64,000 nucleotides of DNA from Monoplex corrugatus. Lineage: Eukaryota > Mollusca > Gastropoda > Littorinimorpha > Ranellidae. The stretch is from assembly GCA_030674185.1 (NCBI GenBank), contig CM060312.1, forward strand, positions 35,812,862-35,876,861, in the 5' to 3' direction. A program made the translations under genes and the position numbers. The notes below the pieces were generated by a model. That model searched no databases. It saw only the letters and a list, made by a program, of their open reading frames with translations, and was not told where the DNA came from. Positions 1 to 10,370 of this stretch are shown here, piece by piece; the stretch's first letter is position 1; every line of letters begins with the position of its first letter.

Positions 1-126
1 CTCTGCCAGCCTTGTGTTTGCTGCAATAATGAAGGTTACACTTGTAAGATATGGTAAGTGTCGTTATTAGATTAAAAAGGGATTTGAAGTAAAATCTCCT
101 GTTTAACCTCTACGTTCCAAATCTAA

Positions 127-128
<2 letters not shown>

Positions 129-191
<63 letters not shown>

Positions 192-236
192 GTGTGTGTT
201 GTGTGTGTGTTGTGTGTGTGTGTGTGGCGCGCGCGC
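129..236 (+). repeat. (TG)n microsatellite abutting UBA1 splice acceptor
   Basis: About 100 bases of TG with a few TT interruptions, then GC dinucleotides, ending five bases before the AG of the exon at 242. UG runs at acceptors are known binding sites for TDP-43 and CELF proteins, for example at CFTR exon 9. Confidence 0.95.
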
Positions 237-241
237 TTCAG

Positions 242-437
242 GAGCTGCACATGGATTACATTGAAGCAGCAGCAAATATGAAGGGCTTCATGTGTGGCCT
301 GCCTCCAGTCAGGAACCGTGCGGCCATCAGAGACATGGTCCTGAAGGTCAAGGTGGCTGAATTTATCCCAAAGTCTGGGGTGAAGATTGCTGTCACAGAT
401 GCTGAAGCACAGGCAGGGGGGAACAGTGATATTTCTG
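242..437 (+). CDS. UBA1: UBA1 exon: end of second catalytic cysteine domain
   Basis: Reads ELHMDYIEAAANMKG at the start and EFIPKSGVKIAVTDAEAQ near the end, which match the C-terminal part of the cysteine domain of animal UBA1 (LHLDYVMAAANLFAQ and EFTPKSGVKI in human). It starts in phase 0 after CTTCAG and ends in phase 1 at a GTAAGT donor at 438. Unusually, its polypyrimidine tract is replaced by about 100 bases of TG repeat followed by a run of GC. The preceding exon must lie outside the window, since bases 1-100 contain no E1-like reading frame. Confidence 0.93.
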
Positions 438-595
438 GTAAGTAAACTGGTGTATTTGTGCATACCCATGATTTGTAGGTCATTAAAACTTTTTGAATTC
501 AAAGTAGAAAAAAAGAACAACACAGAAAACAAAGTTGAGAAATATCTATCATTTAATTCAGTTCAGAGTACTTCATGTTATCTCTGAATGAAAAA

Positions 596-723
596 TTAAT
601 CATTTGACTCATACACCATGTCCACCAGTGCCCTGCATTGTCAACCATGCTAGCAAAGCAAAAGTTCACTCATTGACTGCTTCACTCTACCCACCGGTTG
701 GATGCAGGAGTCAAAAGGTCTAA
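596..723. mobile_element. TTAA palindromic MITE, decayed copy
   Basis: Begins TTAATCATTTGACTC and ends GGAGTCAAAAGGTCTAA, inverted termini like the fuller copies at 17832 and 24041. It shares an internal stretch (TCCACCAGTGCCCTGCATTG) with the 17.8-kb copy but has lost most of the inner hairpin. Confidence 0.6.
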
Positions 724-828
724 TACAATTGTTTCTGGCTTTGCAATTATCTCTTAATGAGAAATAAAATACAGTTCAGTTGTTGCCTTAGTGCCAGCCA
801 CAGTTCTAAAAGCACATAAAAGGAAAGC

Positions 829-1080
829 ACACACACACTTACATGCGCGCACACATGCACACGCACACAGAGACACTCAAAGACGCGCACACGCAGATAC
901 GCACACCACATACACGCACTCGTTCACACGCACGCACGCACACACACACACATTCTCTCTCTCTCTCTCTTCTTCCTCCCTCTTTCTCTTCCCCCATCTC
1001 CCCCTCCTTTCTTCCCCCCTCCTCTACATTCCCCCTCTCCTCGCATCCCCCCCCCCCCCCCCCTTCTCTCTCACTTATTC
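829..1080. repeat. Composite CA / CT / poly-C tract
   Basis: CA-rich with scattered CG dinucleotides to about 952, then (CT)n, then pyrimidine-rich DNA with a C run near 1049-1063. The long reading frames across it are repeat artefacts. Confidence 0.9.
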
Positions 1081-2065
1081 TCGTGATCATCTGCAGTGTG
1101 TCCATGCATGTTTTGTTCTGGAGCATTACTGACTTTGGATGGCACAAAGCTGCTTTTTGTTCTCTTCAGCTTTACTTCTAGTGCACTGAATTGGTGGCCT
1201 GATATAAGAGTATGCATGGGTGAAAGTACACATCTGGAATGGCAGGAATATTGTCAGGGTTGGGATGGGAGACATGTGAATACTAATAGTAATTTATGCA
1301 CAGAGTAAAAAGGGAATTTTTTTTACAGAAGAGCTCAGAAAAAGCATTTTGACTATCACTATTTTGATGGCTACAGGGAGGACAAAACTGCCTCCAGAGT
1401 ATTCCTCTTGCATTCCATCAGAGGCTTTGGATCCATGCCACAAACTTCTCCTCCCCTTTGAAGTTGGTCAGTTTCAAGCCCTGATAAGTTTTGTAGTATC
1501 AGAATGTTCATTGCTGCTGATTTGAAATGAATTGATGTGTTTCAGTTATGTGGATATATACTGTCGTTGGCTTTTGAGCTGTGGTTTCTTTCCTATGTGT
1601 ATGTTTGTTTTTCTGGCGGTTTGTCTTGTATTTGTCCAGGCAGCATAATGTTGCTGCGCTGTCTGCATTTTCTGCGTCTGATGACTGGTAGAGAAACAAG
1701 TTGAGTTTTTCATATTGAAAGAGGGAGGAAGAGGCAACATAAAAATAGGAGAAGAGACAGGAGAAACAAAATGATAAAAAATCACGGACTTGCCAAATCA
1801 CTGGTCACTGTCCTCAAAAGATATACTGGAAGAGCCAACAAGGATTTGGTTGACTGTAGTTTGTCTTCAGGTCTGACATGAAACACAGTGCACGTTTATT
1901 CATTTGAATGTAGTCTGTTATATATTTTTCTTTTGTTGTTATGGTACTTGTTCATGATCTTTACTGTTTTTTGTGTCAGTGTGCCATGTTCATCATCAGA
2001 AAAGGATTTATATCGATGTTTTCGGGTAAAGAATGTAACTGACCATTGCCCCTGTTGTATGTCAG

Positions 2066-2247
2066 ATAAAGACACATTAGACAGAATGAAGGATTCCCTG
2101 CCATCATCAGACAAACTGAAGGGGCGGCAGTTAAATGTGGTGGATTTTGAGAAGGATGACGACACCAACTTCCACATGGACTTCATCACTGCTGCCTCTA
2201 ACCTGCGGGCTGAAAACTATAGCATTCCCCCTGCTGACAGGCATAAG
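2066..2247 (+). CDS. UBA1: UBA1 exon: adenylation domain ([13 protein letters not shown])
   Basis: After completing the GAT codon with the last base of the previous exon it reads [14 protein letters not shown], then [16 protein letters not shown] and [17 protein letters not shown]. These are hallmark blocks of the UBA1 active adenylation domain, where the crossover region meets the ubiquitin tail. Entry phase 1, exit phase 0 at a GTAAGG donor. The upstream candidate acceptor at 1979 was rejected because its phase does not fit and the added residues have no E1 counterpart. Confidence 0.96.
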
Positions 2248-3597
2248 GTAAGGATATTCATTTACATTGTCTGGAAGTATATGGGTTGAAAGAGTGGAGG
2301 GTATGCTGTAAAATGGTAGTGCGGAACTTTGACATAGGATTTGTAGGCAATTACATCTCTTTTTATATATTTATTTATTAGACCAAATGTATATAATGCC
2401 TCCCATTAGCACGCATTTGTAGTTTTTACTTGAAATCTATCAATAACTTTTTGTTTTGATGACTGGATAAAATGCATAGTAATAATACTGTAAACAACAA
2501 CACACACACACGTATTTCTGGAGCTGTCGATTATTCTGCTTATATTCTTATGTTGAAAATCTGACTTGCTTTATACTGTCCCGTTTGCTGCATATTTTGC
2601 TCTGTGTACTGTTTTTAGAGGCATGGCTACACCAAACTTAGATAAGTATCAGTTGCATCACTTTCTCCGTACACTGTAAAAATAAGGTGATTTACACAGC
2701 AAAATAAATAAAACAAATTTAAGAATGGTTCCCAAGTGAAGAGAGCTTTTACATTAAGTTTTATCTGGCTAAACCGTTCCAGATCAGAGATGGTCTGGGA
2801 CCACCTGGCGTTGTAGTCTGGAACGGTACACATTCCAGTGGGCTGTTGCGCTTGTGATCTCATTGCACCTTAGTGTTTGAATTTGCGGGTCACCAAAGAA
2901 GAAGCATGTTTCTGTCATGTATTTTGTGAAAAGTGTATCCAACTTTGCTGGAAACTTTGCATGTACAGAATGTGATAACGTTGAATTGTATCAATCTTTG
3001 CCTTTGCGCAAAAGCCACACTCAGAAAAAAGTGGTACCATGATACTTCACTGGTGCTGCCATCTTTCCTTCTGAAGTAGATCTTTACCATTTTTTTCATG
3101 TCGGTGTAAACATCGAAAAATGGTCCAGAACAATTCAGATCTGAAATGGTCCTGGAACGTTTCATAAACTGGTCCAGAGTAAAACTGCCAAATGACAGAA
3201 GAGGTGCTACCATTTTCATTTCAGTTAGCATATAGCCCCCTATGGTCTATCCCCTGTTTGTGCAGTTGGACAATAATACAAATGTCAACTTGTGTATAAG
3301 TACTTCTTTGTTTTGGTTTGTTTCAGATTTTTTTTAATCGAATAGACGTCAGATAATCGAATAGACATCAAATTTAAAACAATCTGCATGCTTCCTATCT
3401 GCAGAATGTCAAAGAGTTGTTAGAAAAGGTTGAAAATTAATTATTTTAATTCTGTAAATCAAAGAAGTGGATCATTTTGAAAGTGAAATTGCTTGGAAAC
3501 TTGTTAAACCCTTTGATTGTACTGATGGGTAACACTAGTCCCATCCAGCCTGTCTTAACAGTTCATAATGATAAAAGATTGAAGTGTGTTGTTGCAG
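2248..3597 (+). other. UBA1 intron
   Basis: Contains the ACCGTTCCAGA inverted repeat and otherwise no recognisable feature. The minus-strand open frames here have no family signature. Confidence 0.75.
2773..2827. repeat. Short inverted repeat (ACCGTTCCAGA arms)
   Basis: Arms ACCGTTCCAGA at 2773-2783 and TCTGGAACGGT at 2817-2827 are exact reverse complements around a 33-base loop. A looser relative lies at 3119-3180. Probably a small MITE relic in the intron. Confidence 0.6.
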
Positions 3598-3684
3598 AGC
3601 AAGCTGATTGCAGGGCGAATCATCCCTGCCATCGCCACAACAACGGCTATGGTAGTGGGTCTGGTGGGCTTGGAAATGCTCAAG
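3598..3684 (+). CDS. UBA1: UBA1 exon: SKLIAGRIIPAIATTTA helix
   Basis: Twenty-nine codons, phase 0 at both ends, acceptor TTGCAG and donor GTACCT. It reads SKLIAGRIIPAIATTTA then VVGLVGLEMLK, nearly the same as the long helix following the adenylation crossover in human UBA1 (SKLIAGKIIPAIATTTA). The match places it directly between ADRHK of the previous exon and LVQGH of the next. Confidence 0.97.
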
Positions 3685-5203
3685 GTACCTGCATCAATGG
3701 AACATTTGTGCTTACAAACATGTGTGTTGATATATACAGAAGCACATCATTAGCATGCATAAGCAGTTCTTTGCTTGAACAGAGGGGCACATGTACACCC
3801 ACCCTATGATAATATTTATTTTGTCTCATATACAGCATGCACACACAGTTACTGAAGTTGCACAGACATATGTACAGAGGAAAACATGTATACACATGCA
3901 CTTGGAGACGGATATGTGCCCACATGTAACTGCGTGTTAAGCACTCACATGCACACGCACACACATCGCATACCTGTCAGCTCCTCTTCCCGTACTACAT
4001 ATATAGTCTTGGCACTTAGCTGTTGGAAACTGTGAATGTGGTTTTTACCACAATCACAGCTACAGTTTTTGATTTGGTGTATATGAAGTTCAGTTCAGGA
4101 TTTTTTAAATCCGTGTTTAATCCCTTCGCTGCCAAAGTGTAATAAATAAGGTGAATCGCCTGTGCCACGGAGTTTTAAACGTCTTGACTTAAAATAAAAA
4201 AAATTCATATCTCTTCATCCAGCCCAGAAAACCCCACAACATATAAATTTTCTTGTTCAGTATACTTTACAATACGCCAGGAGCAGCAGTACTTTCGTTT
4301 TTATGATCGCTAGTGCTAGTAATGTCACTTCGACTCGTATCTGGGTCAAGCCCAACTTCGGACATCAACACCGAAATATTGCCTGCATGCGCCAATTTAC
4401 CATCATTTTCACTCTTATCGACAGACTGCAAATTAGAATCGGCTCCACAAGTAATGATTTCTGCAACTTCTTTTGCTGCAGAAGTTGTTTTTCGGATCCA
4501 TTCGACGCTCGGTGTCGAAGCGAGTCCGTCCGCCATTGTTTACACTCGCTGAATAGTAATCAGGTGTAGGGGGTCACATTTTCAACCGCACGGGCAGAAA
4601 AGACCATAAAACGTCACACATACATAATTAGCATCGATATATAGAGGGAATATTGAAGTTTCCTTTGATATCTCATACGTCACTGAAAGTATTGGGGTTT
4701 TCTGGCTAAAAATAGGAAAAGTCGCCGACTGAATATTCGGTCGGTGGCACTGAAGGCATACGTTTCTTCGGTCAGAAACACTGAATGGGTTAACTGGTTT
4801 ACTCAACAAATCAAAAACCACATTTCACCCATCTATTCCATCTTTATCACTCTGGTTCTCATTTGAGGGCTTGAGAATTAAAAACAAAAGCAGTATTCAG
4901 CACTCGATAAGCGGGAAGGCTGCTGATTGGTCAGGGCTGATTAAATGCGAGTCACATGGATAGCTTTAAGTTTGGCTAATGGCAAAGAGCTAAGCTGATA
5001 AGGTTATTGCTATTGCTGTTTAAAGCCACAATGCTGGTCAGGTTAGCTAGTTTTTGATTTGGTAGGTATACTGGTGAAACAAGGATTTGAGGAAACAATC
5101 ATTTTATATTTTGTGTTTTGGTTTTGAGAGACAGCATTGATAGTGTGCATGAGAGAGAAAGAGGAATGATCATGTGAAAAAGATTTTATATTTGTTCTTG
5201 CAG
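3685..5203 (+). other. UBA1 intron
   Basis: Mostly occupied by the TTAA element at 4117-4793. The rest is ordinary AT-rich intron. Confidence 0.75.
4117..4793. mobile_element. TTAA-bounded non-autonomous element (677 bp)
   Basis: TTAATCCCTTCGCTG at the left and CACTGAATGGGTTAA at the right form imperfect inverted termini, each including TTAA, the piggyBac-type target. On the minus strand at 4536-4267 there is an 89-codon open frame starting MADGLASTPSVEWIRKT in a good context (AACAATGGCGG). I do not recognise the protein. It could be the N-terminal part of a transposase retained after deletion, or a captured first exon. It lies in the intron between the exons at 3598 and 5204. Confidence 0.5.
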
Positions 5204-5308
5204 CTTGTTCAGGGTCACACCAACGTGGAGCGCTTCAAGAATGGATTTGCCAACCTCGCTCTACCTTTCTTTGCCTTCTCTGAACCCATTCTCGCCCCCA
5301 AGTCAAAG
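5204..5308 (+). CDS. UBA1: UBA1 exon: LVQGH to [10 protein letters not shown]
   Basis: Thirty-five codons in phase 0, acceptor TTCTTGCAG and donor [26 protein letters not shown] and [15 protein letters not shown] align with [21 protein letters not shown] and PFFGFSEPLAAPRHQ of human UBA1. This is the last part of the adenylation domain leading into the ubiquitin-fold domain. Confidence 0.97.
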
Positions 5309-6369
5309 GTATGTCAAAATGCATTTTTACCTAGTAATACATTTTCCCTGTCTCATCTCTTGGTCAGCATGATAAATTTGGACCAGTTTGGGTATTCTTT
5401 CTCTAGCTCTGATGAAAGTTGGGTATCCATTCATAGCTGGGAAAACTCGGTTACATGTTCATAAAAATTTCCCTGGACATAATTCGCTTACCCTTGTAAA
5501 ATGTGCTGAAGTAGGTGTCTTGATATAGGTGTAACAACTGCATGATGACTCCTTTAAAGCAAGTATGAGCAGTGGTGCAGTGTTAACTTTTTCAGAAGGT
5601 TCATGTTTTCCCATAACCTGAGTGGTAGTCAGGGAATGAAGGGTTAGAAGAGACCTCAGAATTATGAGGGTGATGCCCATTTACAGCTGGAAGGGCTGTA
5701 ATGACATGTTTATGCTTCATTTTGGCTTTCTGGAGCCATTCCCCTAATTGCTATGTTGCCTTATCCCTTTCTGTGAAGTTTTCTGTCAGGTAAGGCAAAC
5801 TTATTTACATAATTCTTCCTCTGTACTCTAATTTGATACACTTGTCTTTGTGATTTGAAATAAGTGGATTTGTACATTGTTCCTTCTGTTGTTATGAAAA
5901 TATTTTTTGTTTGTAATTTATTTTAATTTGTAATGCATGTACATTTTCTTGTTGTTATTTGCTTTTCTACTTGTACATGTTTCCTGTGCCAAGTATGCGA
6001 TAAAGTGTCAGATGACTTCACGGTTTAAGACATTGACCCGAGTTGCATGACTCAGACTGTCAGTCCACAATTTTGATTGTGCCCGTCCCCACCCTGCTCA
6101 CCCCAGTCTGTTTGTACTGTTGTAGTGTTATGTGAAAGTGGTGTCCAGGTTTATTTGTAGGAACAGTTTACAGTGCTGTTGGCTTGATCATGTGGAGGGA
6201 GATATATTTTATCCAAATTACTGATAAACTTTTTTACTCGTTCTGTCTCTCGGTTGTCTATAGATCTCCTGTCTGTGTGTATCTTACAGTGTTTCTGTCT
6301 GTCTGTTCTGCCAATTTGGCAACTATTCAGTAGGTTTACTTGAAAAACAATCCTGTTCGTCATTTTCAG
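5309..6369 (+). other. UBA1 intron
   Basis: Donor GTATGT, acceptor TTTTCAG. AT-rich with no recognisable repeat or gene. Confidence 0.7.
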
Positions 6370-6453
6370 TACTATGACAAGGAATTCACACTATGGGACC
6401 GATTCACAGTACAAGGGGAGCTGACTTTGCAGCAGTTCTTGGACTACTTTCAG
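6370..6453 (+). CDS. UBA1: UBA1 exon: start of ubiquitin-fold domain
   Basis: Twenty-eight codons in phase 0: [18 protein letters not shown] then [10 protein letters not shown], matching YYNQEWTLWDRFEVQG and LKQFLDYFK of human UBA1. This begins the C-terminal ubiquitin-fold domain that recruits E2 enzymes. The acceptor is TTTTCAG and the donor GTCTGT. A (TG)n tract starts only about 25 bases past the donor. Confidence 0.97.
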
Positions 6454-6477
6454 GTCTGTTGTCAAATGCTGTATTGC

Positions 6478-6516
<39 letters not shown>

Positions 6517-6526
6517 GTGGTGTGTG

Positions 6527-6560
<34 letters not shown>
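6478..6560 (+). repeat. (TG)n microsatellite just after a UBA1 donor
   Basis: About 80 bases of TG with a short interruption (TTTTGTGGTGTGTGGGG) in the middle, beginning some 25 bases downstream of the GTCTGT donor at 6454. Confidence 0.95.
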
Positions 6561-7337
6561 ATGCAAGCTAGAGATTAGGGTATATGTGAGGTATACATTA
6601 TGGTGCATATGTTTAGTTTGAGGTACATACTTACATAGACTATGTAGAGTGTGGCATAAGGCACATTCAAAAATATTGAAATAAATGCTGGATTTTTCAA
6701 AGGGTTAAAAAAAACCACACACACACAGGGGGAAAAAAAAGACATGACAAAACAGGTAATGGTTGTAGGGAAGCGAAGATGTTATGACCTAAACTGTTCA
6801 GTCTGTAGCACTGAGGGTGGCGCTTCTCTTTTCTCCCTCACTGCTTTACCTTCTCTAACTTTGAAGAAAGTTGGATACAGACTGGAAGCAGCAAACACTA
6901 GATTTTGCTTAGGCAAGATTCACCCTTGTTGTGCTAATGCAGTGAGATTGGAAGGCGAGTACTGTGTCTTTGCGACAAAACAGGCCTTTCAGACAGCATT
7001 TTAATAGCACATATCTTAACTCTCCTAGTATGACGGAACGCTATAGCGTTCGTGACTTAAGGCTCGGTTTCGACGACGGAATGCAATAGTGGTTTCGATA
7101 ATTAAAAAGTTTTCCACACCTCCCTCGTGACGTAGCATTCCAACCAAAGCTACACTGGGCATTGCAAACGTGTCAAGGGTCAAGTGGAAAGTTACTTCGT
7201 GAGATTCTGTAACAATACATTCATGGGGAAACGATTGACTTCGGCACCCCACATGACTTGCTAATCTGCATAGGTATCGAAAATGGCATTGCAGGCAAGT
7301 ACGAGTTTTGGAGCAAAGTAGATCATGACAGCGGCGT

Positions 7338-7715
7338 TTTACTGCTGCTGAAGTGATTGAAGTGCTTCTGACTGAAGAAGGATATGACATCGACGAGTAT
7401 GATGAATATGATGGTGAAAGTGTTTCCAGTGATGAAATCTACCAGCAAGAAAGTAGGCCTACTGACAGTGACCCAGTTTCAGACGACAGTGAAGTGGGAG
7501 AGGGAGGTGGGTGTACATGTCCCGAGAGGAGAGCGGTCAGTGGGCCAAGTACAGTGAGTCTTGTGTCTGATGAAGGTTTCATTGACTTTCTTATGCGTGA
7601 CTGGCACAAAGATTTTAGGTTTTTTTCCCCACTTTGCCTCCTTTCTCTGGCTCTTGTGGCCTGTGTGTCCCAGCTGAGTGCCACGCCCCCATTGATTTCT
7701 TCAGTCAGTTTGTGA
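7338..7715 (+). pseudogene. piggyBac transposase, N-terminal remnant
   Basis: The frame runs from RRFTAAEVIEVLL through an acidic region (YDIDEYDEYDGESVSSDE) to a hydrophobic, probably out-of-frame end. Acidic, low-complexity N-termini are usual in piggyBac-derived proteins. It stops before any catalytic Asp motif. Confidence 0.6.
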
Positions 7716-7769
7716 CAGAAGACTTTCTAAATTCTATTATCACAGAGACAAACAGACATGCACAAAAGA

Positions 7770-8052
7770 ACTGAGTGCCAAGCAGAGTGAGAACTTCTCC
7801 TGCGCTCTGCCACTCATCCCCATTGGCAGGAAGAACTGTAGGAAGTGCCATATGTGTAGTGCTTGCAGCAGGAGACACCTGGAGGTTCAGCTGTGGCAAA
7901 CCCCCAACTGGTGTAAAAAGTATGGGGTTGCCCTTTGTGACACTATGTGTAAAAAGTATGGGGTTGCCCTTTGTGACAAACTATGCCAGGCCAACAAGAC
8001 CATCACCTGCTTCCAACTGTACCACTCAGTGCAGAACTACACTGATTATTAG
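7770..8052 (+). pseudogene. piggyBac transposase, C-terminal Cys-rich finger
   Basis: The reading frame ends in a zinc-finger-like cysteine pattern (CRKCHMCSAC, WCKKYGVALCD, CFQLYH) typical of piggyBac C-termini, with a natural stop after NYTDY. A 38-base tandem duplication at about 7913-7985 repeats the CKKYGVALCD segment. This would add one spurious Cys pair, so the copy looks decayed. Confidence 0.75.
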
Positions 8053-8530
8053 GAAAACAGTGTACAGGGACTGAAGCATCCGGTGTGCTCCTTTTTTTTC
8101 CCCAAATTCCCCTGTGTAACAATTTGTAACATTTATTTATGTAATATCATTTATGATTTACTTTTTTTTTTACCCTGAGCAAAGTCCTACTTTATTCAAG
8201 TTATTTTGCGCATACAAAGACCTCACCTTTGACTGTGTGTTCATGGAGATGATCAAAGTTTGTGACTACGGTGACCCTGACCACAAAATTTGGAGTATTT
8301 TCAACATGGCACATGAAGAAGAAATGTTCAAATAAGAACTTCATATTTTGGCGTGAACTAACCCTGTATGTAAATATTCAGATCTGAAAGTTTCATTTTG
8401 TTCCTTTATGTTTTGTATTTTTTGTGATTTTTTACCTAATCCTTCAAAATGAGGCATCTGTGGGGAAAAGCAAGGGGGAAACTCTGTCCCAAGTGAGTTA
8501 ACCATATCTTACAAGTGCATAACCTTTTCG

Positions 8531-8648
8531 CGACGCACCGGTTGCCGGGAGACGGTGCCAAAAAAAGTTCCCTCCCAACGCACCGTACCCCCAGTGCCGG
8601 TAAGGCATCTGTTCCCCACAGACGCACCGACCGTACAGTGCCGGTCAA
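8531..8648. repeat. Three GC-rich hairpin-like repeats
   Basis: ACGCACCG recurs at about 8532, 8578 and 8622, each followed within 15-30 bases by GTGCC or GTGCCGG, so each copy can pair with itself. The GC-rich block stands out from the AT-rich intron and lies just outside the right end of the piggyBac element. Confidence 0.6.
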
Positions 8649-8924
8649 GTTTTGAAAAATTCTGGCAGCTTTCACTGTAAAAAATATCCAAAACAACTGT
8701 CAGTACTGTTTAGTAGAAGGTTTCAGCAAAGGGACACAGTCTGTTTAGTTGGTGTAGCTTTACAGTTGATGGTTTGAATGATAACGGAATAAAGTGACCC
8801 CCCTGACCAGGAAATTCCAATGCCATGTGTTAGGTCTGCACTATCTTCCTTCATAAACTGTTTGCTGGCTACCGGGCGTGGGAATTCAGGAGTTATTATA
8901 AACCTTACCATCAAAGTTGACTGC

Positions 8925-8949
8925 CCTCTCTCTCTCTTTCTCTATCTCC

Positions 8950-8981
<32 letters not shown>

Positions 8982-9045
8982 TAATCTCTCACACTCACTC
9001 TCTCTTTCTTGCTCGCTCTGTGTGTGTGTGTGTGTGTGTGTGTTT

Positions 9046-9077
<32 letters not shown>

Positions 9078-9105
9078 AGGAAAGAGAGAGAGAGAGAGAA
9101 AGAGT
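8925..9105. repeat. (CT)n-(TG)n-(GA)n composite microsatellite
   Basis: CT repeat to about 9017, TG repeat to about 9043, then GA repeat to 9105. The CT and GA halves are complementary, so the block can fold back on itself. Confidence 0.95.
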
Positions 9106-10269
9106 GGTTTCAAAGGTTCCTTTAGACTTCAGTACAGCACAGTACAGTTACTACTGGGACGTGAGCTTGCGTCTGGGTTATACTCTGTGACCTATGTTGT
9201 TCTTGTCGTAGCGATGCATATAAGTGTTGGAAGTTCTTATTTGAAAATAGTATACTAGCAAAGATCACGTTTTGAGCTTTCTGGTAATATCAAATACTTT
9301 GCCATCAATCATACTTTAGTAGCTGTAAAATAAAATAGAAAAGTAGTAAAAATGGTGCGTCAGCAGGGAAGAAAACAAACGCCGATGGCCCGGCAGCTGG
9401 GAACTTGTCGGGGTGCGCACTAGCCGTCTTGAAAGAAATAAGCTTGGCTGATGCAGAAGACCTTACTGACCGAAAAATACTCAACTGAGTGGTCAAGAAA
9501 TCTGAAGCATTGTCCATTGCCAGGTGTTTCTGTCATTTCCACCATCATCACAGTACTCGGTTCCAGACTGAGTGACCATCGTCTTCTGTGTCTCAGTGCT
9601 TCAAAGCATCAAGACTGTACTTTCTACACTCCGTAGTCAGCTTTTGTGTGCCTGGTTGTTTTCTCATTGTCATCTGGATGGCATGTTGGGTGGTGGGGAA
9701 TCCACCATTTTATATGTCTGGCCTAGAATGGTTAGCAGTGGTTGATTGGTCTCGGACAGTGTACCTTCTGTGTATGTTGCTGGCTGAATACGGTCTAGTT
9801 TTCTTTCTTTTTTGTATTTTCCAATTGACATGTTTAGTTGTTTCAGGCAGCTTCTTTCTATTGCCAGCTGCCAGGCTGGTTTGATAGATGGGCAGCTTGT
9901 CTTCTGATCACCATGTTGCTAGGATATGGCTGGAAACATGATGATGAAAAAGTGTGTAGCACAACATGCTGTGTGTGAAGAATTCTTACATCTGGGTAAC
10001 AGCTGTTGACTGGCTGTATACAGGTTGGGTTTACTTTATTGTGAGGTAAGGTTTTTGGGGTTCATACCATGGGGTTGATGTCCATCTCCTCCATTGTTGC
10101 TAGGCCGCAATCCTTCTCAGGCCATGGTTGAACTCATGTAGACAGATTGGAAGACAGGAGCTCTAACTTTACACCTGCCAGCCTTTGAAATACTAACTTA
10201 AAGCTATGATTAAAAAAAGAGTTTTAATTATGTGGTGTTCGTACTGACTGTAGTTGTGCATGTTTTCAG

Positions 10270-10370
10270 AAGGAGCATGGCCTGGAGATCACCATGCTGT
10301 CTCAGGGAGTGTGTCTGCTCTACTCTAACTTCATGCAACCTGCCAAACAAGAGGAACGCAAGTCACTTCC
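10270..10370 (+). CDS. UBA1: UBA1 exon: ubiquitin-fold domain, [10 protein letters not shown]
   Basis: Entry phase 0 after TGTTTTCAG, exit phase 2 at a GTAAGT donor. [18 protein letters not shown] and [16 protein letters not shown] align with the human UBA1 stretch containing [17 protein letters not shown]. The last two bases combine with the first base of the final exon to make a Pro codon. Confidence 0.96.

Larger units (their letters stand above)
438..2065 (+). other. UBA1 intron
   Basis: Donor GTAAGT, acceptor GTATGTCAG. It contains a decayed TTAA MITE at 596-723 and a composite CA, CT and C-rich tract at 829-1080. An earlier acceptor at 1979 would break the reading phase. No other gene is visible. 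Confidence 0.8.
7016..8501 (+). mobile_element. Internally deleted piggyBac element
   Basis: Two pieces of a piggyBac transposase flank a missing core. At 7338-7620 a frame reads QRRFTAAEVIEVLLTEEG followed by an acidic Asp/Ser/Glu stretch, as at piggyBac N-termini. At 7770-8052 another frame has the C-terminal Cys-rich finger: RKNCRKCHMCSACSRR, then WCKKYGVALCD and CFQLYHSVQNYTDY. The DDD catalytic domain is absent, so it cannot be active. TTAACTC at 7016 and GAGTTAA at 8495-8501 are plausible inverted ends with TTAA. A perfect 16-base palindrome (GAACGCTATAGCGTTC) sits at 7036-7051. Protein assignment is firm; outer boundaries are less so. Confidence 0.7.
6454..10269 (+). other. UBA1 intron holding mobile elements
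   Basis: Contains the (TG)n tract, the piggyBac element, the GC-rich hairpins and the CT/TG/GA tract. The remainder (9110-10269) shows no recognisable feature. Confidence 0.75.

Noticed and set aside
131..445. Cys/Val-rich protein running through the TG repeat into the exon
   Set aside because: Only the part from 242 is an E1 exon. The Cys/Val run is the translated microsatellite upstream of the splice acceptor.
1980..2065. Upstream extension of the UBA1 exon using the acceptor at 1979
   Set aside because: The splice phase does not match the preceding exon, and the added residues ([13 protein letters not shown]) have no E1 counterpart.
2890..3231. 113-codon minus-strand frame in a UBA1 intron
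   Set aside because: No homology signature. It overlaps a hairpin-like repeat with GGTCCAGA segments and is probably random.
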